Below are positions 46,744 to 54,306 of a stretch of DNA of 64,000 bases, in pieces. The position numbers and the translations under genes were made by a program. Source of the DNA: CAZYMI01 sp964648505 (GTDB lineage: Bacteria > Pseudomonadota > Alphaproteobacteria > Micavibrionales > Micavibrionaceae). Location: positions 62,001 through 126,000 of the forward strand of contig CAZYMI010000001.1 of the NCBI GenBank assembly GCA_964648505.1, read 5' to 3'. Numbering within the stretch: position 1 is the stretch's first letter; every line of letters starts with the position of its first letter. The notes below the pieces were generated by a model. That model was given only the letters and a program-made list of their open reading frames with translations. It did not search any database and was not told the origin of the DNA.

Positions 46744-47775
46744 TCAAAATTTTAAAATATGGAGCACGTGGTTATTATTGGGCTCTGTAATTGTTCTTAC
46801 AGGCTCGTAACCAGCATCATGCGCTGTGCGCAAAAAACGATCTGGTGTCATTTTGAAAGCATTGTGAAAGAAAAGTTTTTGCCCCTTCTTGAGCGATACA
46901 GGCTGCCCTTCAATAGTAAAATTCATATTTTCAGTTGGCGAGAAGTACATAGAAAAAGCAGATGTCTCAGGAAAAAATTGAGTGCCGAAGTCAAAAGCAT
47001 CCGGATCGTAGTTTCCTGTCACCTGAAAGTCACGAGCAATTCTATGAAGTAAAGGTTTGAAATATTCTTGGCACGCCGTGTAAGCTGTAACAAGCTTATC
47101 AACATTTTGGGTGGAGTCTTGCGTTAAAAGCATATAATTATCGCGTGTTTTATGATGTCCTTTCAAGCGTGTGAGGCTTGATGCTAAAACTGACTCAGGC
47201 AAGCCAGTTATACGTGGATCAATTTGTAGATTAAAAAGTGTAAGACCAAAGAAAGTTGAAACCGTTCTACTTGCTGTTGCTGCATAAGTGAATTTTTCTT
47301 GTAGAAAATCTTTTCGCACTTGCTGAACAGCTATATCGGGGAATATCGCATGAGAGGCGCTCTCTACAACATCAAGAGAGAGCGTTGAAACATCAACTGG
47401 AATATACTTACAAACGCTGCCCCGTAAAGAACGAATAACTGGAGCAACCTTATTATTAAAAGCATCAGCAGATCCAGGTCCTAGGTCAATAAGCGATATA
47501 GGCCTGCCCGATAAAGCGGCTATGTCTGGCAAACTTTCACGAATAATCCGTTCTTCCTCAGAAAACACATAGTAATCACTGCCATTCTTCGCTTCCTGCA
47601 CAACCTTTGCCCATTCAACGGATCCGTTTGCACGATCGCCGTCATATTGAGGGACGGAATATAGCCACGGACTCATATGGCCCGCACGTCGTCCCGTGAA
47701 CCAATCAACCGTATCTTGTAAGAAGCATGGATTAACGTCTCTATACGCTTGCAATAATTGAACGTTGCGTCTCAT
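46744..47775 (-). CDS. EgtD-like histidine-specific SAM methyltransferase
   Basis: A 343-residue protein of the EgtD/Methyltransf_33 family. SAM-binding motif ISLIDLGPGSADAFNNK, then KYIPVDVSTLSLD, FFGLTLFNLQ, and the C-terminal FHNAFKMTPDRFLRTAHDAGY and NNNHVLHILKF. EgtD itself trimethylates histidine on the way to ergothioneine; no egtB partner is visible here, so ergothioneine synthesis cannot be claimed. It follows an XRE-type regulator by 2 bp and is probably controlled by it. Context is an accessory patch between tRNA-Pro and the export locus. Confidence 0.8.
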   Translation of the reverse strand: MRRNVQLLQAYRDVNPCFLQDTVDWFTGRRAGHMSPWLYSVPQYDGDRANGSVEWAKVVQEAKNGSDYYVFSEEERIIRESLPDIAALSGRPISLIDLGPGSADAFNNKVAPVIRSLRGSVCKYIPVDVSTLSLDVVESASHAIFPDIAVQQVRKDFLQEKFTYAATASRTVSTFFGLTLFNLQIDPRITGLPESVLASSLTRLKGHHKTRDNYMLLTQDSTQNVDKLVTAYTACQEYFKPLLHRIARDFQVTGNYDPDAFDFGTQFFPETSAFSMYFSPTENMNFTIEGQPVSLKKGQKLFFHNAFKMTPDRFLRTAHDAGYEPVRTITEPNNNHVLHILKF

Positions 47776-47777
47776 GG

Positions 47778-48416
47778 CTATTCTTTAGCCTTATTCCAAA
47801 GGCGTTCAAATTCGGTTTGATAAAAACGCGTTATTGCTGGGTTTGAAAATACAAAAGCAACAAATTGGCTATCTGCAAACGAAATAAGCGCTGTCTTGTC
47901 ACCATATATATAAAAAGAAATCTCACCAAAAATGTCTTCTGGAAGCCAGCGATATGACGCATAAGCTGATCCTGTTAAATATTGATCTTTTTCTTTTACT
48001 AAAATTCTAAAATTAATTTCCTCTACTTTCTTCATCTCAGAAACATAATGTTCGTTCACTTCACCTTCGCCCCATTTATCAAATTGGCGCTCATCTACAT
48101 TGCTTACAGAAATCTTTGTTGGGCCTCGCTGCGCTGTTGAGAGAACGTCCAAGCGAAAGGCTGCAAATCCCTCACGTCCTTCAAACTGCTGAATCTTATT
48201 TCGTATAGGCCTAACCCCTCCATCAGACGTAAACTCAACGCCTGCGGTTAGAAAAGCGGCCTCAATACGGCCAAAAAGCTCGACGGACCCCTTAGATCGC
48301 CCCGTTTCCACAGCCGAAATAGTGGTGCCTACCACCCCGACTTGCTTGCCGAGGTCATGAATTGACCAGTTTATGAGGGCGCGAGCGGCCCGAATTTGAT
48401 TTGAATTAATTGTCAT
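47778..48416 (-). CDS. XRE-family transcriptional regulator
   Basis: A 212-residue protein. Residues about 5-60 form an XRE helix-turn-helix (IRAARALINWSIHDLGKQ, GVVGTTISAVETGRS). The C-terminal 100 residues contain SYRWLPEDIFGEISFYIYGDK and FADSQFVAFVFSNPAITRFY, a domain seen attached to various regulators and probably ligand-sensing. It is divergent from a 47-residue membrane protein, and a cluster of TCTAAC/GTTAGA half-sites in the shared region is a likely operator. The EgtD-like gene follows by 2 bp. Confidence 0.85.
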   Translation of the reverse strand: MTINSNQIRAARALINWSIHDLGKQVGVVGTTISAVETGRSKGSVELFGRIEAAFLTAGVEFTSDGGVRPIRNKIQQFEGREGFAAFRLDVLSTAQRGPTKISVSNVDERQFDKWGEGEVNEHYVSEMKKVEEINFRILVKEKDQYLTGSAYASYRWLPEDIFGEISFYIYGDKTALISFADSQFVAFVFSNPAITRFYQTEFERLWNKAKE

Positions 48417-48512
48417 ATTGTATAAAAAATGTCTTCTTGTGTATTTCTAATGCACTCTTTCATAAAAAAACAAAAAAAACAATACAAAATGCAAAAATAA
48501 TAGATTTAATCG

Positions 48513-48541
48513 TTGACATACTTTTCATATATTTATATTGT
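48513..48541 (+). promoter_or_regulatory. sigma-70-type promoter of the 47-residue protein
   Basis: TTGACA at 48513-48518, a 17-base spacer, and TATTGT at 48536-48541: a near-consensus promoter. The presumed start site would fall within the TCTAAC repeat cluster just downstream, placing that cluster where a repressor would block transcription. Confidence 0.7.
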
Positions 48542-48566
48542 CTAACCATGTTAGATTAAATCTAAC
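48541..48566. promoter_or_regulatory. alternating TCTAAC/GTTAGA operator cluster
   Basis: Three half-sites in alternating orientation: TCTAAC-CAT-GTTAGA (48541-48555) and GTTAGAT-TAA-ATCTAAC (48550-48566), sharing the middle unit. Each pair is a perfect inverted repeat. The cluster lies between the -10 box and the small membrane ORF and faces the XRE gene, a typical autoregulatory operator position. Confidence 0.6.
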
Positions 48567-48597
48567 AAATAACAAACTTAAAAAATGGGGAAGACAA

Positions 48598-48741
48598 ATG
48601 ACAACACTTATGAACACTTTGAACCAAATCGACGCTTATTACTTTAGCCACCCGATGGAACTGGGCTTGCTGATGATTTCCGGCTTTATGGTCGGACAGA
48701 TCATTGGTTTTGTACGGGCTTCCAATAAGGGGGGAGTTTAA
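48598..48741 (+). CDS. 47-residue single-pass membrane protein
   Basis: A short gene with a strong ribosome-binding site (GGGGAAG, seven bases before ATG 48598). The product begins MTTLMNTLNQIDAYYF, has one likely membrane helix (LGLLMISGFMVGQIIGFV) and ends in a short basic tail. Promoter, operator and ribosome-binding site all support expression. No family is recognised. Its position opposite an XRE repressor suggests tight control, as for small toxins or membrane-stress peptides, but function is unknown. Confidence 0.62.
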   Translation: MTTLMNTLNQIDAYYFSHPMELGLLMISGFMVGQIIGFVRASNKGGV

Positions 48742-48750
48742 GGCCGCGCC

Positions 48751-48794
48751 TTTGACGGCCTAGCCGAATGTTTAAAGTTTTGACGGCCTAGCCG
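48751..48794. repeat. 16-bp direct repeat with internal hairpins
   Basis: TTTGACGGCCTAGCCG occurs at 48751-48766 and again at 48779-48794, 28 bp apart. Each copy can form a short hairpin (CGGC-CTA-GCCG). The second copy overlaps the left arm of the long inverted repeat 48785-48940. Two copies only, so not a CRISPR. Confidence 0.6.
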
Positions 48795-48940
48795 TCTGGC
48801 TTTGGGTTAACCAAGCATCGTTCCAATATCACAATTGCGCTCTTGAAGTGACTGTCTACCCAGACCAGTTGCATCTCACACACGTGCATCCCCGTGAGGT
48901 TGGCCTGTGCTTACACATACCAAAGTCAGACGACTAGGCC
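48785..48940. ncRNA. candidate structured RNA / long inverted-repeat element
   Basis: The 21-base arms at 48785-48805 (GGCCTAGCCGTCTGGCTTTGG) and 48920-48940 pair at 19 of 21 positions, and one mismatch becomes a G-U wobble in either transcript. Inside, AAGCA/TGCTT (48813-48817 with 48908-48912) and CCAA/TTGG (48823-48826 with 48900-48903) extend the rod, and two hairpins follow (ACTGTCT-ACCC-AGACCAGT, CTCAC...GTGAG). The 383-bp stretch 48742-49124 has no gene. I see no signatures of tmRNA, RNase P or SRP RNA. It could be a regulatory RNA of 6S-like size or a mobile-element hairpin. Strand is undetermined. Confidence 0.45.
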
Positions 48941-49124
48941 AGCAGAAGGCCTCAATAAATTCCTGATCCGAAGATCGGCCAGACGTAGCATGACAGCGCG
49001 TGCGCATAAACACGCCTAACCTTACTGGTGGCAGGGCCTATTTATTGGTACACTGGATTGTACACTGTAGAAAAAATGATGACTTTTAAGAGAGGCCAAA
49101 ATCTCCTAAGTCATTGATTTTAAA

Positions 49125-49201
49125 TGGTCGGAGTGACAAGATTTGAACTTGCGACCCCTTGCACCCCATGCAAGTGCGCTACCAGGCTGCGCTACACTCC
49201 G
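49125..49201 (-). tRNA. tRNA-Pro (anticodon GGG)
   Basis: A 77-nt cloverleaf with encoded CCA. The acceptor CGGAGTG pairs with CACTCCG. The anticodon stem CTTGC/GCAAG encloses ATGGGGT, giving GGG at 34-36. The T-arm contains AGTTCAAATCT. It follows merR on the same strand, a common alphaproteobacterial order, and borders the accessory patch 46.4-49.1 kb on its 3' side. Confidence 0.96.
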
Positions 49202-49230
49202 ACTTGGCGAATGATTAGTGGTTCTGGGCG

Positions 49231-49707
49231 TTATTGTCCAGTTGCGTCTTTAAGTAAACGGCGCAATTCCTGCAAATCACCCATAATTGTATGAAGTGCG
49301 CGTTTTTGCGCGTCCGACAATGCTGTGCTTACGGCCGCTGATGTTACGCCCACAATCGCTGTACCAATTTCAACATCTGATTTCTTTGCAGGCTCTGCCA
49401 TAAACTGCGCACGCGAATTGGACTTTAAAAGCTTCTGAACACCTTTAATTGTATATCCTTCAGAATAAAGTAAATGATGAATGCGGGTTAAAAGCGCAAT
49501 ATCTTCCGGACGATAATAACGGCGTCCTCCCCCGCGCTTTAAGGGACGAATTTGAGAAAACCGTGTTTCCCAAAAACGCAATACATGCTGCGGTACATTT
49601 AAATCTTCTGCAACTTCAGAAATTGTTCGAAACGCCCCAGGCGCCTTACCTGGAAGAGCAGTTGAAGATGCGGTCTCATGGTCATGGAATGCACGCGCTG
49701 TTGACAT
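49231..49707 (-). CDS. MerR-family transcriptional regulator
   Basis: A 158-residue regulator. Residues about 25-95 form a MerR winged helix (TISEVAEDLNVPQHVLRFWE, GGRRYYRPEDIALL, GYTIKGVQKLL). The C-terminus is a helix without metal-binding cysteines. It starts 2 bp after the ihfA stop and is followed by tRNA-Pro, the conserved alphaproteobacterial arrangement. The function of this MerR protein in the group is unknown to me. Confidence 0.92.
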   Translation of the reverse strand: MSTARAFHDHETASSTALPGKAPGAFRTISEVAEDLNVPQHVLRFWETRFSQIRPLKRGGGRRYYRPEDIALLTRIHHLLYSEGYTIKGVQKLLKSNSRAQFMAEPAKKSDVEIGTAIVGVTSAAVSTALSDAQKRALHTIMGDLQELRRLLKDATGQ

Positions 49708-49709
49708 GA

Positions 49710-50006
49710 TTATGCCCCTTTATTGATACGGTCTTTAAGAACGTGCGAGGCACGAAACACCAGAACTTTACGGGGCTTAATTGTAACTTCAACACCCGTC
49801 TTAGGGTTACGTCCAACCCGTTCGCCTTTTTGGCGAATAGAGAATGATCCAAAAGATGATATTTTAACTGACTCCCCCGTCACCAGACGGTCAGCAATTG
49901 TATTCAAAATAACCTCAACCAGATCGGAGGATTCATTGCGAGACAGCCCGACTTGATTATAAACAGCCTCGGCCAGATCAGCTCTTGTGATGGTTTTGTT
50001 GGTCAT
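49710..50006 (-). CDS. ihfA: integration host factor subunit alpha
   Basis: A 98-residue DNA-bending protein of the HU/IHF family, acting as a heterodimer with IhfB. It has ITRADLAEAVYNQVGLSRNES and GRNPKTGVEVTIKPRKVLVF, the DNA-contacting arm with the conserved Pro. The 139-bp gap upstream (50007-50145) holds its promoter region; nothing else is seen there. Confidence 0.96.
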   Translation of the reverse strand: MTNKTITRADLAEAVYNQVGLSRNESSDLVEVILNTIADRLVTGESVKISSFGSFSIRQKGERVGRNPKTGVEVTIKPRKVLVFRASHVLKDRINKGA

Positions 50007-50145
50007 ATCAAAGCCCCCGGTAATATGTGCTATATCAAAACCTTAGCTCTTCAGGCTGCGCGTGGTCAATGATAAAACAGCTAAAAACTGATTCAAATCA
50101 AGGGTATACACATTTTTTTTGAGGTTTGAGACACCCTTAATCGCC

Positions 50146-51111
50146 TTAATAGCGAATAAGCGTGGCGCCCCATGTTAAACCTGCGCCCAAGGCTTCTAAA
50201 AGAAGAAGCTGCCCTCGCTTGATTCGACCATCCCGCACCGCCGCATCAAGCGCCAAAGGTATGGATGCCGCAGATGTATTGCCCTGATTTTGAACAGTAA
50301 CAACAACTTTTTCCATGGGCATCGAAAGCTTACGCGCGGTACCTTCAATAATGCGTAAATTTGCCTGATGAGGAATAAGCCAATCAATTTGAGATGAACT
50401 TAAATTATTAAATTTCAGCGTTTCTTCAACGACTTCTGCCATACGCTTAATAGCTTGCTTGAAAACATCTTGCCCAAGCATAACAGTAGTGCCAATAGTA
50501 CCTGTTGAAGAAATGCCACCTGTTGTGTACAAAATATCGCGTTCATTACCGTCTGCATGCAGATGGGATGATATGATTCCAGAATCAGCATCTGTTTTTG
50601 CTTCTAAAATAACAGCACCTGCCCCATCACCAAACAGGACACATGTTGTGCGGTCAGTCCAGTCGATCAGACTTGAAAATTTTTCAGCCCCGATCACCAA
50701 AAGCCTTTGAGCCTGGCCGTTCTTAATCAACAGGTCAGCCATGTTCAAAGCATAAATAAAACCGGAACACACCGCCTGAACATCAAAACAGGGCCCCAGA
50801 CCAACCCCAAGCGCAGATTGCACCATCACCGCAACGGACGGAAACGACTTATCCGCACTGGTTGTCGCAACCACCACGCCGTCAATATCTGCCCCATTAA
50901 GATTTGCTGCTTCAAGGGCTTTTTGGGCTGCCTGAATTGCCATCATGGATGTAGTCTGATCTTTGGCTGCAATATGCCTGCTTTTAATACCGGTGCGTTG
51001 AAAGATCCAGTCATCAGATGTTTCAACCATTTTTTCCAGATCAAGATTGGTCAAAATTTTATCTGGTAGATACGACCCCGTACCTCTCACAACACTAAGA
51101 ATTTTATTCAT
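50146..51111 (-). CDS. fabH: beta-ketoacyl-ACP synthase III
   Basis: FabH condenses acetyl-CoA with malonyl-ACP to start fatty-acid synthesis. The 321-residue enzyme has the catalytic Cys (about residue 115) in VQAVCSGF, the His in IPHQANLRI and the Asn in QNQGNTSAAS. It overlaps the plsX stop (ATGA) and belongs to the rpmF-plsX-fabH cluster. Confidence 0.97.
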   Translation of the reverse strand: MNKILSVVRGTGSYLPDKILTNLDLEKMVETSDDWIFQRTGIKSRHIAAKDQTTSMMAIQAAQKALEAANLNGADIDGVVVATTSADKSFPSVAVMVQSALGVGLGPCFDVQAVCSGFIYALNMADLLIKNGQAQRLLVIGAEKFSSLIDWTDRTTCVLFGDGAGAVILEAKTDADSGIISSHLHADGNERDILYTTGGISSTGTIGTTVMLGQDVFKQAIKRMAEVVEETLKFNNLSSSQIDWLIPHQANLRIIEGTARKLSMPMEKVVVTVQNQGNTSAASIPLALDAAVRDGRIKRGQLLLLEALGAGLTWGATLIRY

Positions 51112-52166
51112 GGCGTACCTGAAACAGAATGCGAAATAAACTCTTCCTGGCCTACAATAGCATTAATCTCGGTTGAGAGTTTTTCATTAAATCCACCCTT
51201 TACCAAATCAGCTGCAACTTTAATGGCCTGTGCAAAACCAATATCATCAGCGCTGCCATGGCTTTTAACGCATATGCCATCAAGACCTAAAAACATGCCG
51301 CCATTATATAAGCGTGGATCAAGCTGCGCTTTAAGCTTTTTGAAGGCGCCTAAACATAAAAGAGCACCAAGCCTAGACAACCAAGATGATTTAAGAGCAT
51401 CTTTCATAAAAAGAACGGATAATTTACCAACACCTTCTGCAACTTTTAGTGCAACATTGCCTGTAAAACCATCTGTGACAACAACATCAACAGTCCCTGC
51501 CGCAATATCATTCCCTTCAATAAAACCATGAAATTTTCCTGGGAATTGAATATCGGATAACACCGCATAGGCATCACGCAATTGTTCGTGGCCTTTTACT
51601 TCCTCTGATCCAACATTTAAAATTCCTACGCTAGGTTGCTTTACATTACGTACAACACGCGCAAACACCGCACCCATCACAGCAAACTGAACTAAAATAT
51701 CAGAATCAACCTGAAGGTTCGCACCCAGATCCAGCATTACAACGCTGCCTTTAGCTGTTGGTAAAACGCTGGCAATCGCAGGTCTTTGTATATCAGGCAG
51801 GCATTTTAAAACCATCTTGGCTGTCGCCATAAGCGCACCTGTATTACCCGATGAAACAACCGCCTGCGCCCGACCTTCAGATACAGCATTAATCGCCAGA
51901 CGCATGGATGAATCGCGCCCGCCGCGCAAAGCAACCGAAGGCTTATCATCAGGGGCGATCATTTTAGCTGTGTGAATTATTTGTGATGCGCAGGCAAGAT
52001 CAGGATAGGCGGCAAGCTCGGCTTTAATTTTGGCTTCATCCCCAACAAGAATAAACCGCAATGACGGGTCGGCGTTGAACGCAAGGGCGGCACCGGGAAT
52101 AACAGCTTTCACGCCGAGATCTCCGCCCATGGCATCGAGTGCAATAATGGTGTGCGTTCCGGACAA
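51108..52166 (-). CDS. plsX: phosphate acyltransferase PlsX
   Basis: PlsX makes acyl-phosphate from acyl-ACP for phospholipid synthesis. The 352-residue sequence shows IALDAMGGDLGVKAVIPG at the start, SSGNTGALMATAKM, and DGFTGNVALKVAEG. It lies between rpmF and fabH on one strand, overlapping fabH by four bases. Confidence 0.97.
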   Translation of the reverse strand: MSGTHTIIALDAMGGDLGVKAVIPGAALAFNADPSLRFILVGDEAKIKAELAAYPDLACASQIIHTAKMIAPDDKPSVALRGGRDSSMRLAINAVSEGRAQAVVSSGNTGALMATAKMVLKCLPDIQRPAIASVLPTAKGSVVMLDLGANLQVDSDILVQFAVMGAVFARVVRNVKQPSVGILNVGSEEVKGHEQLRDAYAVLSDIQFPGKFHGFIEGNDIAAGTVDVVVTDGFTGNVALKVAEGVGKLSVLFMKDALKSSWLSRLGALLCLGAFKKLKAQLDPRLYNGGMFLGLDGICVKSHGSADDIGFAQAIKVAADLVKGGFNEKLSTEINAIVGQEEFISHSVSGTP

Positions 52167-52194
52167 GGTGCTTTCCGGTCAGAGGGAATAAAGA

Positions 52195-52374
52195 CTATTC
52201 TTTAATATCAATGACCTGACGGCCTTTGTACATACCTGTTTTTAAATCAACATGATGACGGCGCACAGCTTCACCTGTGTTTTTGTCTTCCGTCCAGTTA
52301 AAAGGGGTCAAAGCGTGGTGTGACCGGCGCATGTCGCGTTTTGATTTTGATGTCTTCTTCTTTGGTACAGCCAT
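52195..52374 (-). CDS. rpmF: 50S ribosomal protein L32
   Basis: A 59-residue protein beginning MAVPKKKTSKSKRDMRRSHH and continuing NTGEAVRRHHVDLKTGMYKGR, ending VIDIKE. This is the alphaproteobacterial zinc-free L32, with no cysteine pairs. It sits 28 bp before plsX in the conserved rpmF-plsX-fabH cluster. Confidence 0.97.
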   Translation of the reverse strand: MAVPKKKTSKSKRDMRRSHHALTPFNWTEDKNTGEAVRRHHVDLKTGMYKGRQVIDIKE

Positions 52375-52687
52375 GGCGGTAATCCTGTTAAAATATGAAT
52401 CTAAGGCGGCATAAATAGCCCAAACCGCGCCTTAAAGGCAAGGATTAATTCAGCTACACAGCCCTAAAATCGATTTGATTTGAATAGCTATGTTTAAAAG
52501 TAAGCCATAAAGTGCTTTTTAAAAATAACATAATAATAATTTTAAAGCCGCAGCAACCTGCCTGAGGGAAATATCGTGCCTTTACTTATATAACGAGGTG
52601 GTAATTGTAATAAGATAAAAAAACATTATGTAAATTATTATATTCTTCAAAACAGTCTGGCTTCATAAAGACTCAAGCCACCGCGAC
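52375..52687. other. non-coding stretch between DUF177 gene and rpmF
   Basis: An AT-rich gap of 313 bp with no convincing reading frame on either strand. It should contain the rpmF promoter and the end of the DUF177 transcript. I see no strong stem followed by Ts, and no other signal. Confidence 0.6.
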
Positions 52688-53266
52688 CTATTTCTTCAAC
52701 TTCTTGAGAACTGAAAAAGGATTAAGCTTGTCGCCCCCTTCTATTTTTTTGCTATCAAAACACGCATCATCTTTTTGCGGGTAAGGATTAATAGAAAGCG
52801 ACACAAACTGCGCTGTCAGTTCACCTAAATCAATTTGCCCGTCAATAACAGCTTCCGGATCATCTTTTTCATCCAAAATGGGGGCTTCATGAAAACTTGG
52901 TTTTTGTACCCCTTCTCGCTTGGCTTTTGCTTTCTTAAAACTAATCGCGGCATCAGGGTCTGCAAAAAACGCTTCAAAATGATCGCTGATATGGCTGGTA
53001 AGCGGCTCAAGTGTCAGCACACAATTTTGCGTGATATCAGCTTCAAACATACCTGATGCATGAACAACCAATCCGCCCTGCTCTCGAGATAGCGTGATTG
53101 TGGCCTGCATATCTTCAATCGACACAATGTCAAATCGCTTCGCCAGATCTTTGCGCTGCTGCGCATTCGGTGAAATTTTATACGTCATAGGCCTGTTTGC
53201 ATTAATTTCATCTGCTGCAACAGTAAAAGACCATTCATGTTGTGTTGGTAAGTTTTTCTTATTCAT
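52688..53266 (-). CDS. DUF177 (YceD-like) protein
   Basis: A 192-residue protein of the YceD/DUF177 family, linked in other bacteria to 23S rRNA and ribosome assembly and usually encoded next to rpmF. Features are the conserved NCVLTLEPLTSHISDHFEAFF and the C-terminal IDLGELTAQFVSLSINPYPQ. Here 313 bp separate it from rpmF, longer than usual. The ubiquinol-cytochrome c chaperone gene lies 12 bp upstream on the same strand. Confidence 0.85.
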   Translation of the reverse strand: MNKKNLPTQHEWSFTVAADEINANRPMTYKISPNAQQRKDLAKRFDIVSIEDMQATITLSREQGGLVVHASGMFEADITQNCVLTLEPLTSHISDHFEAFFADPDAAISFKKAKAKREGVQKPSFHEAPILDEKDDPEAVIDGQIDLGELTAQFVSLSINPYPQKDDACFDSKKIEGGDKLNPFSVLKKLKK

Positions 53267-53278
53267 ATCATCACTTTA

Positions 53279-53776
53279 TTATGCAGCTATTGAATTGTTT
53301 TGGTTTTGGTTTTTGTTAAATTCGCTTCGCATATAACTTATAAAATAAGAAATATGGCGAGGGTCCGGACTCTCAACCGTACCAAAAATATTGCGCTTAA
53401 TTGCATCATGCAGCATCACGTCATTTTGCTGCGACAGGGCATCTTGATACATTTTTGCACGACCATGCAAAGCCTTCATCATTCGTTTCATGTGCTTTGG
53501 TACAGAAAGGTCCCCCACGCCTCGCTCGCGCGCACTGCGGTCCATATCGATGAACATGGCGTCAAAAAGTGCTTGAGCCATCTTTGGGCTACTTTTATTA
53601 AGCCCGCTCATTTCCAAAAAAACATTCATCGCAATCATCTCAAACCGGCCATCTAGGGTGTCGGGCACACCATAATCAGCATAAAAAGCACGATGACGCG
53701 ACTTTAAAACAATATCCTTATACAGGCTTTCGGCCTGTTTTTGAACTTTGCGACTGCCAAAAATCCAGTTGAGCAT
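53279..53776 (-). CDS. ubiquinol-cytochrome c chaperone (CBP3-like)
   Basis: A 165-residue helical protein of the Ubiq_cyt_C_chap family, which helps cytochrome b biogenesis in mitochondria and alphaproteobacteria. Hallmarks are YADYGVPDTLDGRFEMIAMN, FDAMFIDMDRSARERGVGDL, and PKHMKRMMKALHGR. Its presence supports an alphaproteobacterial origin with a bc1 complex. It is divergent from bamE. Confidence 0.92.
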   Translation of the reverse strand: MLNWIFGSRKVQKQAESLYKDIVLKSRHRAFYADYGVPDTLDGRFEMIAMNVFLEMSGLNKSSPKMAQALFDAMFIDMDRSARERGVGDLSVPKHMKRMMKALHGRAKMYQDALSQQNDVMLHDAIKRNIFGTVESPDPRHISYFISYMRSEFNKNQNQNNSIAA

Positions 53777-53800
53777 TGATCCCTCGTCTAATCCATTCTA

Positions 53801-53816
53801 ATTTAGGGTCCTAAAT
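53801..53816. promoter_or_regulatory. inverted repeat between the chaperone gene and bamE
   Basis: ATTTAGG-GT-CCTAAAT is a perfect 7+2+7 inverted repeat in the 59-bp divergent gap. It could be an operator or simply promoter-region sequence; there is no further support. Confidence 0.25.
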
Positions 53817-53835
53817 CGATTTATAAAGGTCTTTG

Positions 53836-54306
53836 ATGAAAAAATCACGAATTTTTGCGGCCCTGCTTCTCACTGGCTTTATTTTAACAAGCTGCGCCCC
53901 CACAAAAGCGGTGCGCGGCAACCTTGTGGAAGAATTTCAGGAAAAAGAAATTCAGGCCGGCGTTAGCACCCGCGCAGATGTGGCGCGCGTGCTTGGGTCT
54001 CCGACTACGCAAGCACCGTTTGATGAGAATATCTGGTACTATCTTGGCCAGAAAACTGAAAAGACTGGCATTTTTGATCCAAAAGTTGTTGAAGAGAAAA
54101 TCGTTACCGTCACCTTTAATGAACAAGGAATTGTTGAAACGGTTAAGGTTTCAGGAAATAACCGCGAGAATATACCGATCAGCCAACGTAAAACACCAAG
54201 CGGCGGTTCATCTGTTACAGCGGTTCAGCAGTTTTTAGGAAACCTTGGAAAATACAATCAGAAAAAAGCTTCCCCAACCGCAATTGGGAAGGGCACGCCA
54301 AACTAA
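53836..54306 (+). CDS. bamE: outer-membrane assembly lipoprotein BamE (SmpA/OmlA)
   Basis: BamE is an accessory lipoprotein of the barrel-assembly machine. About 156 residues. Lipobox LLLTGFILTSC, then the family core: VSTRADVARVLGSPTTQ, ENIWYYLGQKTEK, and VTVTFNEQGIVETV. ATG 53836 follows AAAGG at good spacing. The C-terminus is extended and basic. Its last four bases overlap the RNA methyltransferase gene on the other strand. Confidence 0.9.
   Translation: MKKSRIFAALLLTGFILTSCAPTKAVRGNLVEEFQEKEIQAGVSTRADVARVLGSPTTQAPFDENIWYYLGQKTEKTGIFDPKVVEEKIVTVTFNEQGIVETVKVSGNNRENIPISQRKTPSGGSSVTAVQQFLGNLGKYNQKKASPTAIGKGTPN

Noticed and set aside
46744..47775. Ergothioneine biosynthesis operon
   Set aside because: Only an EgtD-like gene is present; no egtB, egtC or egtE gene is in the window.
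48751..48794. CRISPR-like direct repeats
   Set aside because: Only two units with a 12-bp spacer and no cas genes in the window.
48742..49124. tmRNA, RNase P RNA or SRP RNA
   Set aside because: No tag-coding segment, no RNase P core, and no GGAAGCAGCC-type SRP tetraloop region could be found on either strand.
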